Of a stretch of 64,000 nucleotides of DNA, positions 40,159 through 49,143 are shown piece after piece (position 1 is the stretch's first letter; every line of letters begins with the position of its first letter). The DNA is from Corallochytrium limacisporum. Taxonomy: Eukaryota > Opisthokonta. The notes under the pieces were generated by a model, which searched no databases, was not told the origin of the DNA, and saw only the letters and a list, made by a program, of their open reading frames with translations. Made by a program: the position numbers and the translations under genes. The stretch spans positions 186,588 to 250,587 of the forward strand of contig PDIP01000019.1 in NCBI GenBank assembly GCA_002811645.1. The letters run 5' to 3'.

Positions 40159-42933
40159 ATGTCGGGAATCGCATCCCGCTTTTACGCAGCATCTTCCTCC
40201 GGGTCGGAGGACGAGCAGAGTGACGATGAGTCCTTTGAACAGCAGGTTCCGGCCGGACGTAGTCGTTTCCTGGCCAGTGACAGTGAGTCTGAAGACGAAG
40301 AACGTGTGGTAAAGTCAAAGAAGGACAAGCGTTTCGAAGAACTTGCTGAACTCGGTCGCAATATTCGCAACCATAAAAACATTAAGGACTGGAATGCCGC
40401 ACAGTCTGACTATGACGCAATGGAGAAGGCACTAAAGAAGACCAAGGGAATCGTTGGGGGTGGTGCCACGCCGAAGATATTCCTGAAGTACCTGATCGAA
40501 CTCGACGAAGCCGTGGAACAGGCAGCAGCAGATAAGGAGGGTCGCAAGAAAATGAGCAAGACCTCCGTGAAGGCATTGAACGCCTTGCGTCAGAAGCTGC
40601 GCAAGGCTGTGCGTGCTTATGAGGGTGAGATTGAGCTCTACAAGAAGGATCCTCTGGTATCTGGCGAATCTGACGACGAGGACGAAGACGAGGATGAGGA
40701 CGAGTCGGAGACTGAGAGCGAGGAAGAGGAGAGCGAGGACGAAGCCCCGAAGGCTGCTACTAAGGCTCCCGCCAGCCGTTTCCTGCGCGCCGCTGCGGGC
40801 GGTGATTCCGACTCTGAGACAGACAGTGACGAGAGTAGTGACGATGATGATGACCAGGTGGCTCCTTCATCCAAGTGGTTGAAGGCCAGCTCTGACAGCA
40901 AGAAGAAGAGCAAAGCCCCGAAGGAAAAGAAGACTAAGGTTTCCAAGGGACCTATCGAAGGCATTGACTCCGTAATCACCACTAATGACTTCACTACAGT
41001 GCAGGCACCTACTAGCAAGGGAGCCAAATCCAAGGATCTGTTTGAGGGTGAGAAGGACATTACAGTTGAGGTTGTGCAGAACAAGATTCTTGACGTCTTG
41101 GCCCAGCGTGGTCGCCGTGGTACGGACCGTGCTGAACAGGTTACCCTGTTTAAGAAGATCCGCGAAGTTGCCCGAGAGAACAAGCTTGGTTTGGGTATCG
41201 ACCTTAAAATCCTTTTGCACCTGATTAGCGCCCAGTTCGATCTGACTCCTGCGACAGCCACCCACATGGATTTGGAGCACTGGAATACCTGCTACGAATT
41301 CATTATGGAACTGATCCGTGAACTCGAGGATCATCCTGAGATTCGCATGGGCGAGGACTTCTCTGAGGAGGAAGAGATTCTGGAGCCCGAGGATGGCAAG
41401 TACATGATCAGGGGTTCCCCAATCTCCCTGGTGGAGCGTCTCGACGACGAGTTTACTCGTTCTCTGCAGAATCTGGATCCCCACACCACCGCCTATGTTG
41501 ACCGGCTCAAGGACGATCAGCGCCTCATTGAAATGATCATACACATGGAGAAGATCTTGGTGGCCTACGGCAACAATGCCAACATCTGCCGCATTTACCT
41601 GCGTCACCTGGAGCACGTCTACTATCGCGTGGACAAGGATCTATTGCAGCAGACCGACTTCTCCGCCCCATCTGCTGGTCGCAGCATCCAGACCGGCATC
41701 CATGGTTATGTTGAGGCCGACGTACACGCCGAGAGCTTGGAGCTTGTGACCAAACTGGCTACCTACCTGTACCGCTACGATGACACTGGTCGCCTGCGTA
41801 CTAAGGCTATGCTCTACCATATTTACTTCTTGGCTCTACACAATTTCTGGCACAAGAGCCGTGATCTGTTGCTAATGAGTCACTTGCAGGACGCTGTTGT
41901 GAACCTCGATATTCCTGCCCAGATTATTTACAACCGTACAATCGTGCAGGTTGGTCTGTGTGCATTCCGCACTGGTCACATCCGTGAGGCCCACCAAGCC
42001 CTTCACGACGTGATTGTTAGCAACCGGTTCCGAGAGCTACTGGCCCAGGGTACCGCCAGCCAACGCTTCCGTGACCAAGAACGCAATCGCGAACAAGAAA
42101 AGGTTGAGAAACGCCGGCAGATGCCCTTCCACATGCACATTAACCTGGAACTTCTGGAATGTGTCTACCACTGCTGCGTTCTCTTGCTGGAGATCCCCCC
42201 GATGGCTTCTGGTCTGCATGGTGACCGCCGTCGCATGATCTCCCGGCCATTCCGTCGTCTGCTCGATATCTTCGAGAAGCAGCCGTTCAATGGACCCCCG
42301 GAGAACACCAAGGAGCACGTCGTGGCTGCCGCCCGTGCTTTGATGCAAGGTGAGTGGCGAAAGACTCAGGACCTGGTCCTAAACTTGAAGATTTGGAACC
42401 TTATGCCCGATCACGAGAACGTAAAGAAAATGCTGGCCCGCAAGATCCAAGAGGAAGGTCTTCGCACCTACCTATTTGCCTACTCTGGCGTTTACGAGAC
42501 GCTGCGTCTTGAGGTTCTGGCTGAGATGTTCGAGCTGCCCACAAATGTGGCCTACTCTATCATCTCTAAGATGATGATCAACAACGAGCTCTCCGCCAGT
42601 TGGGACCAGCCTAGCCAGAGCATTGTCCTGCACCGTGCCGAGGCTACGAAGCTGCAGTTCCTGACCTATCAAGCCGCTGAAAAGGCCATGGACATCCTAG
42701 TCTACAACGAACAGATGCTTGAGCGCCAGTCAATGGGTGCTTTCAGCTTCCGTGGACGTGGACGCGGTGGCCGAGGCGATGGAGAAGGCTTCCAATTCCG
42801 CAAGCGGGAAGGTGGCAACTTCCGAGGAAGAGGCGGTCGTGGCGGTCGTGGCGGTCGCCGCGGGGGCCTGGGACTCTTCCGTACCATCGAACCCCCGAGC
42901 CAGCGCCGGATTGCACAGCGGGTTGGCTACTAA
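40159..42933 (+). CDS. EIF3C: Translation initiation factor eIF3 subunit C
   Basis: This 924-aa core subunit of eIF3 helps load the 43S pre-initiation complex. The N-terminus (MSGIASRFYAASSSGSEDE) and its alternating acidic/Ser blocks to about residue 240 match the family. The helical PCI core and winged helix (around ELPTNVAYSIISKMMINNEL) are followed by an RGG-rich tail at about 865-905 (FRGRGRGGRG and similar). Length matches the family. The ATG has A at -3. Strong third-position C/G preference is consistent with high expression. Confidence 0.97.
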   Translation: MSGIASRFYAASSSGSEDEQSDDESFEQQVPAGRSRFLASDSESEDEERVVKSKKDKRFEELAELGRNIRNHKNIKDWNAAQSDYDAMEKALKKTKGIVGGGATPKIFLKYLIELDEAVEQAAADKEGRKKMSKTSVKALNALRQKLRKAVRAYEGEIELYKKDPLVSGESDDEDEDEDEDESETESEEEESEDEAPKAATKAPASRFLRAAAGGDSDSETDSDESSDDDDDQVAPSSKWLKASSDSKKKSKAPKEKKTKVSKGPIEGIDSVITTNDFTTVQAPTSKGAKSKDLFEGEKDITVEVVQNKILDVLAQRGRRGTDRAEQVTLFKKIREVARENKLGLGIDLKILLHLISAQFDLTPATATHMDLEHWNTCYEFIMELIRELEDHPEIRMGEDFSEEEEILEPEDGKYMIRGSPISLVERLDDEFTRSLQNLDPHTTAYVDRLKDDQRLIEMIIHMEKILVAYGNNANICRIYLRHLEHVYYRVDKDLLQQTDFSAPSAGRSIQTGIHGYVEADVHAESLELVTKLATYLYRYDDTGRLRTKAMLYHIYFLALHNFWHKSRDLLLMSHLQDAVVNLDIPAQIIYNRTIVQVGLCAFRTGHIREAHQALHDVIVSNRFRELLAQGTASQRFRDQERNREQEKVEKRRQMPFHMHINLELLECVYHCCVLLLEIPPMASGLHGDRRRMISRPFRRLLDIFEKQPFNGPPENTKEHVVAAARALMQGEWRKTQDLVLNLKIWNLMPDHENVKKMLARKIQEEGLRTYLFAYSGVYETLRLEVLAEMFELPTNVAYSIISKMMINNELSASWDQPSQSIVLHRAEATKLQFLTYQAAEKAMDILVYNEQMLERQSMGAFSFRGRGRGGRGDGEGFQFRKREGGNFRGRGGRGGRGGRRGGLGLFRTIEPPSQRRIAQRVGY

Positions 42934-43713
42934 GTCACACGGCTTCGGACCTCTCGTAAACATGAACATCGCATCTCCTCTTTGCACCATCTCTTTTGCA
43001 TCAATGGAGATCGTCTTACAGCACAGAATACAAACTAGCTCCTTCTTTACCATATGTTGATACTGTATTACTTGTGGTTCCCTGCTACTGTCCTTCCGAT
43101 CTGACGGGTCAATAACATTTCGGACGGGGCCCTGATTCTCTGTTCATCTCCATGCTTTGCCCCTTCAAACACCATGGGCTCAGGCTGCTACGTCAACCAG
43201 CTGCAACGCCCTCCCCACTGCACCTACCGCACCCCCCAACCTTCCGCAACCGCAAAGCGTTGCCCAATTTTTCCGTTCGGGCTTGCTTACGTTTCGATTA
43301 CCAGGACGGGCACCCGCCGGCCGTAAGAAACAAGTGTCCCGGGCCGTAGGGATCGCAGTACGAGTCCAAACCCGGCAACAGAGGGTTCGTACGTGTTTTC
43401 TGACTGATCGTACGCGCTTTCGTTGGCTGTCAAATTCTTAGGGTGGAAGTATTGCGGTCCATATGGCAGGCACATCATCTTGCACCAGGGTGTGGCTGTC
43501 GTGGCTGCTGGTGGTCTGCAGAGGTGTGATTCGTTCTTCGTTTTCGGGCGTGGTGCATAGTATTTAAACGAGATAGAATGTCCAACGCAAACCGGCCCCA
43601 GGCCATACTGCCACATCCATAGTCTGCCCCAAGAATAGCATTGTGGTCTCCTCATGATCACAATAGCATCGAAACTTTAGTTACCAGCAAACGGAGAAGC
43701 AAAACACCTGTTC
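42934..43713. other. Tandem intergenic region upstream of the phytochrome gene
   Basis: About 780 bp after the eIF3c stop. The part around 43190-43260 is C-rich. No gene or RNA is recognised. It should contain the eIF3c 3' UTR and the phytochrome promoter. Confidence 0.45.
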
Positions 43714-46542
43714 ATGGTGCGCTCGGGTGGTGGGTCGACCATTTATGGGTCGACTGTTAATGTCGACAACAGTGACCTTTCGTCACTGTTGTTGCAATGC
43801 GATTTGGAGCCCATCCACATCTTGGGCGCCATTCAGAACCATGGTGCTTTGATAGCCATCCGCCTTCAGTCTGGCATGATCGGAGTAGTTAGTGAGAACC
43901 TGAAGGAATGGGTTGGTGTTGGCCACGAAGAGGTTCGTGGCCGCCATTTTGCAGACGCCTTTGGAACAGAGTGCTGGAGATGTTTGCAGGAGTTTATGGC
44001 CACCGGTAGAGATCGTTTGGCCACTGTAATGCCCTTCAAGACCGGAGTTCCCAACCCAACTGGCTCCGGTAGTGAGGACAGGGGTGATGTAAGTGGAGAG
44101 ACCATGCATGATGTGATGTTGGTTGTGAGCAACGTGTATCTCGTGGTAGAGGTCTTTGGTCCTACGTGTGCAGGACACATTACCCTTGAATCTTTTCGCC
44201 AGCCTTTGAGCACGATTTTCGCTGCCACTGAACTACAGCAAGCGTACGATATCATGGCCGAGGAAATCAAGCAGCTCTCTGGCTTTGATCGTGTCATGGT
44301 GTACAAATTTGACGAACACGGCAATGGTTGTGTAGTTGCTGAGGCTAAGGAAGCTGAGATGGAACCTTATCTTGGGCTAAATTATCCCGCATCAGACATA
44401 CCTCGTCAAGCTCGTCGCCTGTACTGCAAGACATTTGTTCGTGTCATTGCTGATGTCACTGCCCAACCTGTAAACCTTTTTGCAGTCGGAGATGTTCTGG
44501 ATGAACAGCCATTCGACTTGAGCATGTGTAGTTTGCGTGCAGTAAGCCCCATGCACATCCAATACCTAAAGAATATGGGCGTCGGGGTGTCCATGAGTTT
44601 CTCCATCATTAAGAAGAATCATCTATGGGGCCTGATTGCGTGCCACAACCGCACGTATAAAAAACAGAACTTGCCCTTGCTCATGGTCTACGAAATGATG
44701 TCACAGGCGTTCAGTCTGCATCTGCTGCGCATTGCGCAGATGGACTATGAGCGCTACTTACAGACTCAAAAACAAACCATGGCAACAATTCTGAGCAGCG
44801 TCGACTGTAGCGAAGCACCTGGTCCTCAAATAGAGGAACGTGCCAAGGACCTGATGACTGTCTTTGGGGCCGGTGGAATGTATTGCCGCCTGGCCGACTA
44901 CGAGTTCACAGCGGGAGAGTGCCCCAAGAACTCCACAATCAAGCAGGTTGTAAATTTCGTCACAAGACAGTCACAACAAGTCAAGAGTGGCATTTTTCAG
45001 ACCAACTGCCTGAGCTCAAAGATTGCGGTAGTCCATGACAGTATCGACGTTGCCAGCGGTGTGCTGGCCCTGCATTGCAAGGGTAAAAACAATGTGATTG
45101 TCTTTTTCAGGCCCGAGGTTGTGCGCATGGTGAGCTGGGGCGGTAATCCGAATGATAGCCTGAAGGTTAATCAAGAAGCAGATGGTGGCGTCCACATTTC
45201 ACCTCGTCGCTCTTTCGCTATCTGGAAGGAGAACATGTGCGCTACTTCAAAGCCCTGGACTGAGATTGAGTGTCGCGAGGCAAATCAGTTCCGCCTGGTG
45301 GTCGAATCCTTCTTGAAGAGCCACGAAGACTTTATGCTCGAGAAGCGTCTCCAAAGCAATCTTAGTACCTCCTCCGTATCGAGTGACTCTGGCTATGATG
45401 GTGATATCTCTCAGCAGAGCAGTGTCAAGGGCATGCTGGGCCTGTTGGTCAGTGAAGATATCTCCATGGACATGAAAACCCGGCTGAACGATATTGTTGA
45501 GAGCCCGGACACCATGTTGCGTCTATTGAACGACATCCTGGATATGAGCAAAATGGAGGAGAACTTCAGCCATGTCCAGGAGCGGGAGTTCATGGTTATT
45601 GCCGATCTACAGGGCGTGTTTACGTACTTTGAGAAACACTGCGAGGAGAAGGGCCTCACCTTTGATGTGCAGTGGAATGTCAATCCAGAGGGCAACCACC
45701 TAGTCGGAGACCCCCATCGGATCCGCCAGGTTGTCATCTCCTTGCTCGAGAATGCCCATAAATTTACCTTCGAAGGCGGAGTCACCGTCAAGGTCAAGAC
45801 ATCATGCAACCAAGAGACACGGACATGCGAACTAAGCATTGCAATCAATGACACAGGATGTGGGATTCCTTCAGATAGCCTAGAGCTGATCTTCCAGCCG
45901 TTCAAGCAGGCTCAGGAAGTCGCTACCAAGTCTTCCGGCGGCAACGGGCTCGGTCTGACAATGGCCCACGTCCTCAGCCGCACAATGGGCGGTAAGATTG
46001 CAGTCAATTCTCTGGTGGGCAGTGGATCAACCTTTACTTTCTCCGTTAAACTGCCAATGGCTGACGATGCGCATGCAGTCATGAGTGCCGACGATACAGT
46101 CAGCGTAGGGTCACTGGTAGGTAGCACCTGTCTGGTTGCCGTTGAGCAAGAGCAAACTCCCGCAGACATCTGCTCTTTTCTCGAGGATGACACAATGCAG
46201 TGTGATGCAGTGACATCTCCAGTGGATCTGGTTCATCGTCTGCAAGAAACAAAGTACGACATTGTCCTTGTGTCTGTCCATTTCCAGCGTACTGATGTCG
46301 AAGAATTGCGGCGAAAAATGCAAGAGGGTGACCTGGGCGATGTCAATAGGGAGACTCCGTTGGTTTGCATAGCTCTGAATGAGGAGGAACAGAAGCGCAT
46401 CGCGGACCAACTGGGTGGCACTTCGCATGTCCTGATTATCCCTAGAGTAGAGAGCATGCCAGAGTTCCGCAAGAGAATCCATCGGATCATGAAGGACGCC
46501 CGCAGTGCTAGTTTAGTCAACAATGAAGATGACAATATTTAA
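43714..46542 (+). CDS. Phytochrome photoreceptor, PAS-GAF-PHY with pseudo-kinase/receiver output
   Basis: This 942-aa protein has a complete phytochrome photosensory module. The PAS domain contains Cys29 in LLQCDLEPIHILGAIQNHGA, the biliverdin-binding position of bacterial and fungal phytochromes. The GAF domain (about 160-335) carries PASDIP (225-230) and SPMH (278-281, His281). The PHY tongue has PRRSF at 497-501. A Ser-rich linker precedes a helical dimerisation segment (570-616, GMLGLL to NDILDMSK). The HATPase domain has N680, DTGCGI (713-718) and GGNGLGL (742-748), and a receiver-like domain follows (about 810-930). The H-box His is replaced (Ile565 at the aligned position) and the receiver Asp is Ser854. 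Canonical phosphorelay is therefore unlikely; light-driven dimer or ATP-dependent signalling is inference. The ATG lacks a purine at -3 but precedes Cys29. Confidence 0.95.
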   Translation: MVRSGGGSTIYGSTVNVDNSDLSSLLLQCDLEPIHILGAIQNHGALIAIRLQSGMIGVVSENLKEWVGVGHEEVRGRHFADAFGTECWRCLQEFMATGRDRLATVMPFKTGVPNPTGSGSEDRGDVSGETMHDVMLVVSNVYLVVEVFGPTCAGHITLESFRQPLSTIFAATELQQAYDIMAEEIKQLSGFDRVMVYKFDEHGNGCVVAEAKEAEMEPYLGLNYPASDIPRQARRLYCKTFVRVIADVTAQPVNLFAVGDVLDEQPFDLSMCSLRAVSPMHIQYLKNMGVGVSMSFSIIKKNHLWGLIACHNRTYKKQNLPLLMVYEMMSQAFSLHLLRIAQMDYERYLQTQKQTMATILSSVDCSEAPGPQIEERAKDLMTVFGAGGMYCRLADYEFTAGECPKNSTIKQVVNFVTRQSQQVKSGIFQTNCLSSKIAVVHDSIDVASGVLALHCKGKNNVIVFFRPEVVRMVSWGGNPNDSLKVNQEADGGVHISPRRSFAIWKENMCATSKPWTEIECREANQFRLVVESFLKSHEDFMLEKRLQSNLSTSSVSSDSGYDGDISQQSSVKGMLGLLVSEDISMDMKTRLNDIVESPDTMLRLLNDILDMSKMEENFSHVQEREFMVIADLQGVFTYFEKHCEEKGLTFDVQWNVNPEGNHLVGDPHRIRQVVISLLENAHKFTFEGGVTVKVKTSCNQETRTCELSIAINDTGCGIPSDSLELIFQPFKQAQEVATKSSGGNGLGLTMAHVLSRTMGGKIAVNSLVGSGSTFTFSVKLPMADDAHAVMSADDTVSVGSLVGSTCLVAVEQEQTPADICSFLEDDTMQCDAVTSPVDLVHRLQETKYDIVLVSVHFQRTDVEELRRKMQEGDLGDVNRETPLVCIALNEEEQKRIADQLGGTSHVLIIPRVESMPEFRKRIHRIMKDARSASLVNNEDDNI
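43767..43791 (+). repeat. Perfect hairpin in phytochrome codons 18-26
   Basis: CAACAGTGAC (43767-43776) and GTCACTGTTG (43782-43791) are exact complements around a 5-nt loop. One further pair and a wobble extend the stem. It lies about 50 nt past the ATG. Three GTCGAC hexamers (43734, 43749, 43762) sit just before it. Confidence 0.7.
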
Positions 46543-46737
46543 CCGGTTGTGCCTTGTTTGTGATTCTATGTCACTGCGCCACCGTACCATTGTAATGCCT
46601 GTCATTTTCACATACAAACAGCAGATGGGACACCTTTTGCTTTAGCTTGTCTTTTGCTTGATCTATATTAAGTACATCGAATGTGATTTCGCTAAATGTC
46701 ATTGATTTCTGCTCTTAATCCTTCTCAGGAGCATGTC

Positions 46738-49143
46738 TTAGGTCGCAATGATGGGACTGTCACCATCCTTCGCATCGCCGTCAGCACCGTTCGGTACGTC
46801 GTCGCGCAGACCGACAGGCAACTCAGTGTTTTCTTCAAGCTCGCCAGTGTGGCCCACGAGGTCCTCGTAGGTGGCCTGGTCCTTAAACGGACGCGGTCCC
46901 AGAATATTCTCCATGTCTTTCCGGCTGATGACCTCCTTATCAAGCAATAGTTTAGCCACCGCCTCCACATCAGCCTTCTTTTCGCGTAGTAGTCGCATGG
47001 TGCGGTCAAAGGCATTCGAAACAAGCTCTCGCACCTCAGAGTCAATCATCTCGGCGGTAGACTCAGAGTACGGTTTGTCAAACGACGGCTCGCCTTCCCG
47101 GGGCATTTCAAAGCTCAAGTTGCCCACACGTTCGTTCATGCCAAACTGGGCGACCTGTGAGTAGGCCATCTTGGTGACTTTGGAGAGATCATCCTGAGCG
47201 CCGGTGGTGATCCGGTCAAAGAAAATGTGTTCAGCAACGCGGCCACCTAAGGTCATACACATCCGGTCGAGCAGTTGCTCCGTAGAGTACAGGTAGTGCT
47301 CTTTTGGCAGATACTGGGCATAGCCGAGGGCAGCACTGCCACGGGGAATGATGCTAACCTTCAGCAGAGGATCGGCATGCTCGAGGTACCAGCCACAAAC
47401 GGCATGGCCTGCCTCGTGGTATGCCACGGTGGTCTTCTCCTCACTTGACAACACTTTGGTTTTCTTCTCCAGCCCGGCAATGACACGCTCAATAGCCTGC
47501 TCAAAATGCTTCTCGGTCACTCCCGGGTCACCGTTGCGTGCCGCAATAAGGGCAGCTTCATTACAGACGTTGGCAATATCGGCACCGGTGAAACCGGGGG
47601 TGAGGGTTGCCAGCTGCTTCGCCATCTCCATGAGGTCGCCGATCAGCTTCAGGGGCTTCAAATGAACCTTGAAGATTGAATTGCGACCTTTGATATCGGG
47701 GCGATCGATGTGAATCTGACGATCGAAACGACCAGGACGCATGAGGGCCGGGTCGAGAATGTCCGGGCGGTTGGTACCAGCGAGCACCACAACGTTCGTA
47801 GAGCTGCTGAAGCCGTCCATCTCGACCAACATCTGGTTAAGAGTATTCTCACGTTCGTCGTGACCACCAAAGTTGCCACCACTGCCACGCTTGCGACCAA
47901 TGGCATCAATCTCATCAATGAAAATGATGCACGGGGAGTTCTTGCGAGCGTTCGCAAACAGATCACGAACCCGGGCAGGACCTACACCTAAGAACATCTC
48001 AAGAAATTCGGAACCGGAGATTGAGAAAAATGGTACATTGGCCTCACCTGCTGTGGCCTTCGCGAGAAGAGTCTTACCGGTCCCCGGGGGACCACTCAGA
48101 ATGGCACCCTTCGGGATCTTCGCACCTAGTGCACTGTACCGTTCGGGATGTTTCAGGAAGTTGACAAATTCCATTATCTCAATCTTAGCCTCTTCACAAC
48201 CAGCGACATCTTTGAATTTCACTGCAATCTTATCCTCCTTGTTGTACATCTTTGCTTTACTCTGACCCATGGAGAAAATATTGTTCCGCCCACCGCCCGC
48301 ACCAGGTAGCTGTGATGTCAGTCGCCGAGCAAGGAAGAATAGAGCACCAAGGATCAGTACAGTTGGACTCAAACGGATAAGCTCTCGTGAGAAGTCAGTT
48401 TCGCTGCGGTACTGAATCGGTATGTATTGCCCCGGCCTCATGCCCATGTCACGCTGCACTTGTTCCATCTGACGTTCAAATTGTTCCACGGAGCCGATAG
48501 TAAAGTACAGTGGGGCTTCACCTTCCTCCTGCTCCGCAGCAAACTTTGTGTTTTGAGTTGCGCTGGCACTACCACCGTACGCACCGCTGTCCATTCCCGG
48601 GTCCAGGAGTCCGCTGTCATCACCGGGTGACATACTATCCGAGACGGTCCGTGGATTCTTACCTACGCCATGCAGGTACACATTCGCGCGACCCTTATTT
48701 ACAACAACGATCTTCCGCACCTTTCGACGTTCTAAATACTGTGTCCGAAATTCCTGCCACGTAATCTCGTGCTGATTGGTTGGTTGCATGGTCCACAGGA
48801 AGATACCACTAGCCACCATGAACGCCAAAAGCATCTGGTAGTTTCGGTTGCTAAAATCAAATCGAAATACTTGTACAGTGTGATCTGGTTTCTTGCTGCC
48901 GCTCTGAGCGCCTTGTTTTCCGGAGGAGTGGGCTCCAATGGGAATGTCAACCTTTTTCTTCGGCCGGTATGACTCATATTTTCCGGAGGACGACGTAGGC
49001 TTCTTGTCGTTCTGCCAAAGTTGTCGTGATCCCCGGCTAAAGGAGCGTACGCTGCTGATACGCAGTTGTACAATAGACCTTGCCAGGAGGGGATTCCTGC
49101 TCCGCAGCAGGCCCCGGCCTACAGACGCGATCGTGAAAGACAT
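46738..49143 (-). CDS. Mitochondrial m-AAA protease subunit (AFG3 type)
   Basis: This 801-aa ATP-dependent zinc metalloprotease of the mitochondrial inner membrane performs quality control and processing. An Arg/Ser-rich presequence (about 1-45) is followed by TM1 (about 102-119) and TM2 (about 259-273). Two TMs indicate an m-AAA rather than a one-TM i-AAA enzyme. The AAA module has Walker A GPPGTGKT (351-358), a pore-loop region around [20 protein letters not shown], and Walker [11 protein letters not shown] (406-415). The protease site is HEAGH at 576-580. The sequence is closest to AFG3L2/Yta10-12. The ATG has A at -3. It is convergent with the phytochrome gene (195 bp). Confidence 0.97.
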   Translation of the reverse strand: MSFTIASVGRGLLRSRNPLLARSIVQLRISSVRSFSRGSRQLWQNDKKPTSSSGKYESYRPKKKVDIPIGAHSSGKQGAQSGSKKPDHTVQVFRFDFSNRNYQMLLAFMVASGIFLWTMQPTNQHEITWQEFRTQYLERRKVRKIVVVNKGRANVYLHGVGKNPRTVSDSMSPGDDSGLLDPGMDSGAYGGSASATQNTKFAAEQEEGEAPLYFTIGSVEQFERQMEQVQRDMGMRPGQYIPIQYRSETDFSRELIRLSPTVLILGALFFLARRLTSQLPGAGGGRNNIFSMGQSKAKMYNKEDKIAVKFKDVAGCEEAKIEIMEFVNFLKHPERYSALGAKIPKGAILSGPPGTGKTLLAKATAGEANVPFFSISGSEFLEMFLGVGPARVRDLFANARKNSPCIIFIDEIDAIGRKRGSGGNFGGHDERENTLNQMLVEMDGFSSSTNVVVLAGTNRPDILDPALMRPGRFDRQIHIDRPDIKGRNSIFKVHLKPLKLIGDLMEMAKQLATLTPGFTGADIANVCNEAALIAARNGDPGVTEKHFEQAIERVIAGLEKKTKVLSSEEKTTVAYHEAGHAVCGWYLEHADPLLKVSIIPRGSAALGYAQYLPKEHYLYSTEQLLDRMCMTLGGRVAEHIFFDRITTGAQDDLSKVTKMAYSQVAQFGMNERVGNLSFEMPREGEPSFDKPYSESTAEMIDSEVRELVSNAFDRTMRLLREKKADVEAVAKLLLDKEVISRKDMENILGPRPFKDQATYEDLVGHTGELEENTELPVGLRDDVPNGADGDAKDGDSPIIAT

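Noticed and set aside
45322-45324. His537 (KSHEDF) as the phosphoacceptor of the phytochrome kinase
   Set aside because: It lies 28 residues before the position aligned with the H-box and lacks the following E/D-x-R-T-P-L context. It appears to belong to the helix leaving the PHY domain.
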